The notes under the pieces are model-generated. The model did not search any database and was not told the origin of the DNA. It was given only the letters and a program-made list of their open reading frames with translations. A program made the position numbers and the translations under genes. This document shows positions 58,196 through 64,000 of a stretch of DNA of 64,000 bases, in pieces; the first letter of the stretch is position 1, and each line of letters starts with the position of its first letter. The stretch is taken from assembly GCF_001428255.1 (NCBI RefSeq), contig NZ_LMRW01000001.1, positions 188,504 to 252,503 of the forward strand, read 5' to 3'. Origin of the DNA: Agromyces sp. Soil535. GTDB taxonomy: Bacteria; Actinomycetota; Actinomycetes; Actinomycetales; Microbacteriaceae.

Positions 58196-60706
58196 TCAGT
58201 CGACCGGAATCGCGGTTTCCTCACCGTCGACGTCAAGGGACAGGGTGGGGATCGACGCGGTGAGCAGCGTGCCGTCGGCGCGGCGGGATCCCGTGACGTC
58301 GCGCATGGTGGGCGAGCCGTAGAGCCGCGGGCCCTGCCCATCGAGCGGCACCGTGACGGGCGCGTCGGCGGCGACCACCACCTCGGCGCCGCGCACGCGC
58401 ACGCGCGCCTCGTCGCCGGCCTCCACCGCGAACGAGATGGACTCCGGCTGGAGCGTCACCCGCAGCCTCGTGCCCCGCAGCGTGATGCGGAAGACGAGCT
58501 CGCGCCATTCGTCGGGAAGGCGCGGGTCGAACGTGAAGGTGCCGTTGTGGTCCCGGAATCCGCCGAAGCCCGCCACGAGTGCGCTCCACACGCCCCCGGT
58601 CGAGGCGACGTGCACCCCGTCGGCCGCGTTGTGGTGCAGGTCTGCGAGGTCCACGAACAGGGCCGAGCGGAAGTACCGCATGGCGAGCTCGTGGTAGCCG
58701 ACCTCGGCGGCGATGATCGACTGCACGACCGCCGAGAGCGTGGAGTCGCCCGTGGTCAGCGGGTCGTAGTACTCGAAGTTCGCCCGCTTCATCTCGGTGC
58801 TGAACCGGTCTCCCTGCAGGTAGAGGGCGAGCACGACGTCGGCCTGCTTCAGGACCTGGAAGCGGTAGATCACGAGCGGGTGGTAGTGCAGCAGGAGCGG
58901 CCGGCGATCCTCCGGCGTGTTCTCGAGGTCCCACAGCTCCTTCTGCAGGAACGCGGAGTCCTGCGGATGGATGCCGAGCTGCTCGTCGAACGGGATGTGC
59001 ATGTGCGCGGCGGCGCGCCGCCAGCTCGCCACCTCGGCGGGCGTGACCTCGAGCCGCTCCACGAGCTTGTGGTACGCGATGGGGTCGTGCACCTGCAGGT
59101 TGTCGACGGCGGATGCCGCTGACGCGAGGTTGAACCGGGCCATCACGTTCGTGTACAGGTTGTCGTTCACGACCGTCGTGTACTCGTCGGGCCCGGTGAC
59201 ACCGTGGATGTGGAACACGTCGTCCGCGTTGGAGCGCCAGAAGCCCAGGTCCTCCCACATGCGGGCGGTCTCGACGAGGACGTCGATCGCGCCGCGCGCG
59301 AGGAAGTCCTCGTCGCCCGTGGCGGCGACGTACTGGCAGAGCGCGTAGGAGATGTCGGCGTCGATGTGGTACTGCGCGGTGCCGGCCGCGTAGTAGGCGG
59401 ACGATTCCTGTCCGTTGATCGTGCGCCACGGGAACAGGGCCCCGTGCTGGTTGAGCTCGAGCGCCCTCGCGCGGGCGGCGTCGAGCATCCGCTGCCTGAA
59501 TCGCAACGCGTTGCGTGCGACGATCGGGGCGGTGTAGCTGAGGAACGGGAGGACGTACACCTCGCTGTCCCAGAAGTAGTGGCCGCCGTAGCCGGAGCCC
59601 GAGACACCCTTCGCGGCGACCCCGTCGCCGTCGGTGCGCGCCGTGGCCTGCGCGAGCTGGAACAGGTTCCACCGGATCGCCTGCTGCACGGCCGGATGAC
59701 CCTCCACCGAGACGTCGGAGCGTTCCCAGAAGTCGTCGAGCCACGAGCGCTGCTGGTCGAAGATCTCGGCGACGCCGAGCTCCCTCGCGCGATCGAGTGT
59801 GCGGTCGCTGCGGTCGACGAGCTCGCGGGCCGGCACCGTGCGGGCCGTGTGGTAACTGATCAGCTTCGTGATGCGGATCGGCTTGCCCTGCTTCGCGTGC
59901 ACCCGGTAGATGTGCTTCGCCAGGTCGTCGCCGATGGAGCCCGACTCGGTGAACTGGTTCTCGGTGGCGATCGAGTGCTCCGCACCGATGGCGATCGTCA
60001 TGCCCGAGTTGGTGGTCTGGTAGCCGAGCATGTACCGCGAGCCCTCGGCACGCTTCACCCGCGGCTGCATCACCCGTTCGGTGAACTGCTCGGCCTTGCG
60101 CGGGTCGAACGCGGCCGGCGTCTCGGTGACACCCGACCGGTACTCGTCGCGTCCGTCCTGGCGGTTGAGGATCTGGCTCGAGATGGTGACCGCGGCATCC
60201 GCGTCGAGCAGCTCCACCTCGTAGTCGAGCACGGCGAGGTGACGGTCGGTGAACGACACCATGCGTCGGCTCGTGATGAGCACGCGCTTGCCCGACGGGG
60301 TGCGCCACTCGATGGAGCGGCTGAGCGCGCCGAGCCGGAAGTCCAGGCGCCGCTCATAGGCGAGGAGCTCGGCCACGGTGAGCACCAGCGGCTCGTCGTC
60401 GACGTAGAGGCGGATGACCTTCGCGTCGGGCGCGTTCACGATCGTCTGCCCGACACGGGCGAACCCGAACGCCTCCTCGGCGTGCCGGATCGGCCACGTC
60501 TCGTGGAACCCGTTCAGGAACGTGCCGTGGTAGTGGCCGTCGCGGCCCTCCTCGACGTTGCCGCGGAGGCCGAGGTATCCGTTGCCCACGGCGAACAGCG
60601 TCTCGGTGCGCCCCATGTCGGCCAGGCCGAAGTCCGTCTCGACGAGCGCCCACTCGTCGATGGGGAACCGGCTGCGGTTGAGCGGGTCGTGGTCGGCGAA
60701 CCTCAT
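58196..60706 (-). CDS. Glycoside hydrolase family 65 protein (maltose/trehalose/kojibiose phosphorylase type)
   Basis: The 836-residue enzyme has the N-terminal beta-sandwich (NGYLGLRGNVEEGRDGHYHG), the (alpha/alpha)6 catalytic barrel with WDSEVYVLPFLSYTAPIVAR, and the general-acid Glu in HIHGVTGPDEYTTVVND. The C-terminal domain has VDLADLHHNAADGVHVASTG. GH65 enzymes mostly split a disaccharide with phosphate, giving glucose and beta-glucose 1-phosphate. The next gene is a phosphoglucomutase-like HAD protein whose product would use that phosphate ester, supporting a phosphorylase. Which disaccharide is not clear; trehalose is plausible. Confidence 0.92.
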   Translation of the reverse strand: MRFADHDPLNRSRFPIDEWALVETDFGLADMGRTETLFAVGNGYLGLRGNVEEGRDGHYHGTFLNGFHETWPIRHAEEAFGFARVGQTIVNAPDAKVIRLYVDDEPLVLTVAELLAYERRLDFRLGALSRSIEWRTPSGKRVLITSRRMVSFTDRHLAVLDYEVELLDADAAVTISSQILNRQDGRDEYRSGVTETPAAFDPRKAEQFTERVMQPRVKRAEGSRYMLGYQTTNSGMTIAIGAEHSIATENQFTESGSIGDDLAKHIYRVHAKQGKPIRITKLISYHTARTVPARELVDRSDRTLDRARELGVAEIFDQQRSWLDDFWERSDVSVEGHPAVQQAIRWNLFQLAQATARTDGDGVAAKGVSGSGYGGHYFWDSEVYVLPFLSYTAPIVARNALRFRQRMLDAARARALELNQHGALFPWRTINGQESSAYYAAGTAQYHIDADISYALCQYVAATGDEDFLARGAIDVLVETARMWEDLGFWRSNADDVFHIHGVTGPDEYTTVVNDNLYTNVMARFNLASAASAVDNLQVHDPIAYHKLVERLEVTPAEVASWRRAAAHMHIPFDEQLGIHPQDSAFLQKELWDLENTPEDRRPLLLHYHPLVIYRFQVLKQADVVLALYLQGDRFSTEMKRANFEYYDPLTTGDSTLSAVVQSIIAAEVGYHELAMRYFRSALFVDLADLHHNAADGVHVASTGGVWSALVAGFGGFRDHNGTFTFDPRLPDEWRELVFRITLRGTRLRVTLQPESISFAVEAGDEARVRVRGAEVVVAADAPVTVPLDGQGPRLYGSPTMRDVTGSRRADGTLLTASIPTLSLDVDGEETAIPVD

Positions 60707-61551
60707 GAAGGGTCCTCTCGGGTGATGCTGGGGCTGGGGGAATCGGCGCCGGATGCCGCGGCTGCACGCTCGACGGCGGGGATCAGCTCGTCGAGCTCGT
60801 CGACGATCACGTCGGCGCCGAGCTCCTCGAGGGCCTCGCGGCCGACGCCGCGGTCGACGCCGATGACGATACCGAACTCTCCGGCCGCGCCGGCCTTCAC
60901 GCCCGACTCGGCGTCCTCGACGACCGCGCAGGCCTCGGTGGGCAGGCCGATGAGCTCGGCCGCGCGTTCGAACGTGTGGGGCTCGGGCTTGCCGGGCAGG
61001 CCCTCGCGTGCGGCGACGGCCCCGTCGACCACGACCTCGAACCGGTCGGCGAGGCCCGCAGCCTCGAGCACCGACGGCGCGTTCTTCGAGCTCGACACCA
61101 CCGCGACCTTCGCGCCAGTGCGCGTCACGGCGTCGAGGAAGGCGACGCTCGCCGGGTAGGCGTCGACGCCCTCCTCGGCCAAGGTGGCGTTGAAGGCGTC
61201 GTTCTTGCGGTTGCCGAGTCCGTGCACCGTGTCGAGGGTCGCGGCATCCGTCACCTCGCCCTCCGGCACCCGGATGCCGCGGCTCTCGAGCAGCGAGCGG
61301 ACCCCGTCGTAGCGCGGCTTGCCGTCGATGTAGGCGAAGTAGTCGTCGTCGGTGTAGGGCCTGGCGCCGTGCGCCTCGAGGAACGGCGTGAACAGGCGCG
61401 ACCAGGCGTGCATGTGCACCACGGCGGTGGGCGTGAGCACCCCGTCGAGGTCGAACAGCCAGCCGCGGATGCCGCTGAGATCGGCGTCGAGAGGATGGAC
61501 GGGGGTTCGGTTCGAAGGAGGAGGAGTGGGGGAGGTGTCAGGCGAGGTCAC
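60703..61551 (-). CDS. HAD-family beta-phosphoglucomutase-like hydrolase
   Basis: The 282-residue protein is a HAD enzyme: nucleophile motif WLFDLDGVLTPTAVVHMHAW, helical cap, VAVVSSSKNAPSVLEAAG (motif II), GLPGKPEPHTF (motif III Lys) and VVEDAESGVKAG (motif IV). The DxD pattern and cap resemble beta-phosphoglucomutase, which turns beta-glucose 1-phosphate into glucose 6-phosphate. Its ATG/TGA overlap with GH65 argues that both work in one pathway. A trehalose-6-phosphatase-type activity cannot be excluded. Confidence 0.88.
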   Translation of the reverse strand: MTSPDTSPTPPPSNRTPVHPLDADLSGIRGWLFDLDGVLTPTAVVHMHAWSRLFTPFLEAHGARPYTDDDYFAYIDGKPRYDGVRSLLESRGIRVPEGEVTDAATLDTVHGLGNRKNDAFNATLAEEGVDAYPASVAFLDAVTRTGAKVAVVSSSKNAPSVLEAAGLADRFEVVVDGAVAAREGLPGKPEPHTFERAAELIGLPTEACAVVEDAESGVKAGAAGEFGIVIGVDRGVGREALEELGADVIVDELDELIPAVERAAAASGADSPSPSITREDPS

Positions 61552-61747
61552 GGCCGTCCTTTCAGCGCGTCGGTCGGGGGCACCGGAACCCGCTGATCGA
61601 TGCTATTCCCGGGCGGCGGGGGAGCGCGAGGTCGAACCCGGACTCGAAGCAATCACGAAGGGTGGATTCGGTCGTCGGCTCGAATGGTGCTGGGGGCCGT
61701 GAGATGTTAGTCTCTCGTGGTTGGACGCACTCCGGTGCTCCACGCGT

Positions 61748-61834
61748 GCGCGAGTGGCGGAATTGGCAGACGCGCTGGCTTCAGGTGCCAGTACTCGCAA
61801 GGGTGTGGGGGTTCAAGTCCCCCCTCGCGCACCA
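61748..61834 (+). tRNA. tRNA-Leu (CAG), CCA encoded
   Basis: An 87-base class II tRNA with acceptor GCGCGAG/CTCGCGC, anticodon CAG at 61782-61784 in loop CTTCAGG, a long variable arm (TACTCGCAAGGGTGT) and T arm GGGGGTTCAAGTCCCCC. The discriminator A is followed by an encoded CCA. Confidence 0.97.
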
Positions 61835-61862
61835 TTCGTCGGTTCCCTGATACCGTCTCCGG

Positions 61863-62549
61863 ATGATTCGACCGGATGTTCACCAGGCGCCCGTGCCCGG
61901 CAGTGCCGCGGATGTCGTTCGCGCGTGGGACGCCCGAGCCGACCGCTACCTCGAGCTCTTCCGCCGCGAACTCGACGGCAAGCCGTTCGATCGCGAGGTC
62001 CTCGCCGCGTTCGCGGAGCGAGTCGGTCCACGCGGCCGGGTCGTCGATGCCGGATGCGGGCCGTGCGGGCACGTGACCGCGCTCCTCGCCGATCGCGGCC
62101 TCGACGTCGTGGGCATCGACCTCTCACCGCGTTGCGTCCAACTGGCCCGAACCGAGCAGCCCGGACGCCGCTTCGACGTGATGGACCAGCGAGCCATCGA
62201 CCCGGCCGTGGTCGGCGGCCCGCTCGACGGGCTGGTCTCGTACTACTCGCTCCACGATCAGCCCAAGGCGGGACTGGCCGACACGCTCGCCGGCTGGGCG
62301 GCGGCGATCCGCCCGGGCGGCCAGTTGCTCGTCGCGGTGAAGGAGGGGGCGAGCGACGGCGTCATCGACGACCCGTTGGGCAGCGGCATCCGCGTCTACT
62401 GGGCGGAGTTCACCGAGGAGGAGCTCCGCAGCGGCGTGGAGGCGGTGTCGTTCCACGTCGACGCGATCGGCACTCGCGACGCATACGACGACGAGATCCG
62501 AACGCGCCGCATCTACGTCTCGGCCACGCGGCGCCCGACCAGCGCGTAG
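61863..62549 (+). CDS. Class I SAM-dependent methyltransferase
   Basis: This 228-residue protein has a methyltransferase core with motif I GRVVDAGCGPCGHVTALLAD at about residues 58-77, acidic motif II VVGIDLSPRCVQLARTEQ, and the later GLVSYYSLHDQPKAGLADTL and IRPGGQLLVAVKEG. It resembles small-molecule methyltransferases of the UbiE/type-11 class, but the substrate is unknown. It starts 28 bases after tRNA-Leu; no ribosome site is evident, so it may be leaderless. Confidence 0.85.
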   Translation: MIRPDVHQAPVPGSAADVVRAWDARADRYLELFRRELDGKPFDREVLAAFAERVGPRGRVVDAGCGPCGHVTALLADRGLDVVGIDLSPRCVQLARTEQPGRRFDVMDQRAIDPAVVGGPLDGLVSYYSLHDQPKAGLADTLAGWAAAIRPGGQLLVAVKEGASDGVIDDPLGSGIRVYWAEFTEEELRSGVEAVSFHVDAIGTRDAYDDEIRTRRIYVSATRRPTSA

Positions 62550-62628
62550 CCGGTCCGTCATTCACGCACCACGATCGTCGCCATGGCAGACTGGCCTCTC
62601 CATCGGCAGCGGCAGGACAGGAGTGCAC

Positions 62629-63882
62629 GTGGCGGCATCCGGGACGAACTGGGCCGGCAACGTCGTCTATCGTGCGAGAGAGCTCGCACAGCCGACCACG
62701 CTCGACGAGTTGCGTGCCGTCGTCGTGCGATCCGCCGCGGTTCGGCCGCTCGGCTCGCGGCACTCGTTCAACCGCATCGCGGACTCCGACGGCGTGCAGG
62801 TGTCGCTCGGCGCGATGCCCGGCACGGTCGAGATCGACGGCGACCGTCGCGTGGTGCGCGTGGGCGGCGGCCTCACCTATGGCCAGGTCGCGCCGATGCT
62901 CGCCTCAGCGGGATGGGCGCTGCCGAATCTCGCGTCGTTGCCGCACATCTCCATCGCCGGCGCTGTCCAGACCGGAACGCACGGCTCGGGGGCGCGCAAC
63001 CCCTCACTCGCCCAGAGCGTGATCGGGATGGAGATCATGCGGGCCGACGGCGAGATCGAGACGCTCGGTCGCGACCATCCCGAGCTCGACGCCCACCGCG
63101 TCGGCCTCGGTGCGCTCGGCATCGTGACCGCCACGGAGCTTGCCATCGAGCCGGCGTTCGACGTCGCGCAGGCCGTGCACACCGGGCTGCCGTGGGACGC
63201 GGCCGAGGAGCACTTCGACGAGATCATGGGTGCCGCCTACAGCGTGAGCATGTTCACCGGGTTCGCCGACGACGGAGTACGGCAGGTGTGGGTGAAGCGC
63301 CGCACCGACGCGGAGACGACGGTCGTGGACCTCGAGGGCTTCGGAGCCACAGGCGCGACCGCGACGCTGCATCCGGTGCCCGGCGGCGACGTCGCGGCCG
63401 TCACGCCGCAGCTCGACCAGCCCGGCCCGTGGCACGCGCGGCTCCCGCACTTCCGTTCGGAGTTCACCCCGAGCGCCGGTGAGGAGATCCAGTGCGAGTA
63501 CCTGCTTCGAGCAGGGGATGCCGTGGACGCGATCCGCGCCGTACGAGGCCTCTCGGAACGTCTGGCCGACGTGCTCTACATCGCGGAGATCCGGCGGGTC
63601 GCGGCGGACACCGCCTGGCTCGCCCCGAGCTCGGGGCGCGATTCCGTCGCGATCCACTTCACGTTCCGACGCGACGAGGCAGGCGTCGCCGCGGTGCTCC
63701 CGGCGATCGACGACGCGTTCGCGCCGTTCGACGCTCGGCCGCACTGGGGAAAGGTGTCGGCGATGTCCGCGGACCGGCTGCGAGCGGTCTACCCGCGACT
63801 CGCGGACTTCGCGGCCGTGGCCCACCGGGTCGATCCTGGCGGCCGCTTCCGCAACCCGTACCTGTCAGACCTGCTCGACTGA
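62629..63882 (+). CDS. FAD-binding alditol/lactone oxidase
   Basis: The 417-residue flavoprotein belongs to the vanillyl-alcohol-oxidase fold. GSRHSFNRIADSDGVQVSLG contains the His that binds FAD covalently in alditol oxidases, followed by VGGGLTYGQVAPMLASAGWA, GTHGSGARNPSLAQSVIG and the C-terminal GGRFRNPYLSDLL. Length and motifs fit alditol (xylitol/sorbitol) oxidases or D-arabinono-1,4-lactone oxidase. GTG at 62629, five bases after AGGAG, is preferred to a GTG two codons earlier. Confidence 0.9.
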   Translation: MAASGTNWAGNVVYRARELAQPTTLDELRAVVVRSAAVRPLGSRHSFNRIADSDGVQVSLGAMPGTVEIDGDRRVVRVGGGLTYGQVAPMLASAGWALPNLASLPHISIAGAVQTGTHGSGARNPSLAQSVIGMEIMRADGEIETLGRDHPELDAHRVGLGALGIVTATELAIEPAFDVAQAVHTGLPWDAAEEHFDEIMGAAYSVSMFTGFADDGVRQVWVKRRTDAETTVVDLEGFGATGATATLHPVPGGDVAAVTPQLDQPGPWHARLPHFRSEFTPSAGEEIQCEYLLRAGDAVDAIRAVRGLSERLADVLYIAEIRRVAADTAWLAPSSGRDSVAIHFTFRRDEAGVAAVLPAIDDAFAPFDARPHWGKVSAMSADRLRAVYPRLADFAAVAHRVDPGGRFRNPYLSDLLD

Positions 63883-63937
63883 CACGCGCTGCCGGAACAT
63901 CCGGGGAAATGGTGAGCTGAGGCGCTTCGGCGACGCG

Positions 63938-64000
63938 CTACCGCGTCGGCACCGTCTTCGACCGGCTCATCGACTCGCTCAGGCCCACTGCCACCAGCGC
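63938..64000 (-). CDS. 3' end of a gene cut by the window edge
   Basis: Read leftward, the last 21 codons end at TAG with sequence LVAVGLSESMSRSKTVPTR. Every third position but a few is G or C, as in the real genes here. The residues are too few to name a family. Confidence 0.4.
   Translation of the reverse strand, partial: ALVAVGLSESMSRSKTVPTR

Overview
The window is a high-GC actinobacterial chromosome segment, most likely from the Microbacteriaceae (Agromyces/Leifsonia-like). The evidence is the gene order around the replication origin, a CrgA/PknAB/FhaAB/class E sortase cluster like that of mycobacteria and their relatives, a DUF6049-MurJ pair, and strong GC bias at third codon positions. 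It is centred on oriC, between dnaA and dnaN at about 33.7 kb. Core genes point away from it on both sides: rpmH-rnpA-yidD-yidC-jag-rsmG-parA-parB leftward, dnaA-dnaN-recF-DUF721-gyrB-gyrA rightward.

Layout. 0-1.6 kb: two AhpD/carboxymuconolactone-decarboxylase-like genes, a glyoxalase gene scrap and a strong operator-like palindrome. 1.6-5.3 kb: dnaB and the rpsF-ssb-rpsR-rplI operon, with a cluster of DnaA-box-like sites upstream of dnaB. 5.5-10.7 kb: a methyltransferase and a 1497-residue protein that joins a CHAT protease, an alpha/beta hydrolase and a C14 (caspase-like) protease. This is the most unusual gene in the window and a good candidate for an undescribed conflict or cell-death system. 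10.8-20.4 kb: CCA-adding enzyme, DUF6049, MurJ, thioredoxin reductase and thioredoxin, an aminotransferase, and a D-Ala-D-Ala-ligase-like protein. 20.4-29.2 kb: parB, a parA with an extension of about 450 residues, then about 5 kb holding most of the parS sites, embedded in dispersed repeats and littered with dead IS256- and IS5-type elements, a YecM-like gene and a tRNA fragment. 28.6-31.7 kb: rsmG, jag, yidC, yidD, rnpA, rpmH. 32.1-42.2 kb: dnaA, oriC, dnaN, recF, DUF721, gyrB, gyrA, DUF3566.

42.3-45.7 kb is an accessory patch beside tRNA-Ile and tRNA-Ala: a serine-recombinase tail, an ABC-2 permease tail, a NUDIX hydrolase and small unknown proteins. 45.8-49.3 kb carries a cyclophilin, rhomboid protease, crgA, class E sortase, a 52-residue membrane protein and a glutamine amidotransferase. 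49.3-58.1 kb is the leftward fhaA-fhaB-pstP-rodA-pbpA-pknA-pknB operon for growth and division control, with stop/start overlaps at most junctions. 58.2-63.9 kb carries a GH65 phosphorylase with its beta-phosphoglucomutase-like partner, tRNA-Leu, a methyltransferase and an alditol-oxidase-like flavoprotein. The 3' end of one more leftward gene is cut by the window edge.

The core genes cooperate in origin firing (DnaA, DnaN, DnaB, gyrase), segregation (ParA, ParB, parS), membrane insertion and ribosome or RNase P supply (YidC, YidD, RnpA, L34), and cell-wall growth control (MurJ, RodA, PBP, PknA/B, PstP, FhaA/B, CrgA). No CRISPR array and no rRNA gene was seen.
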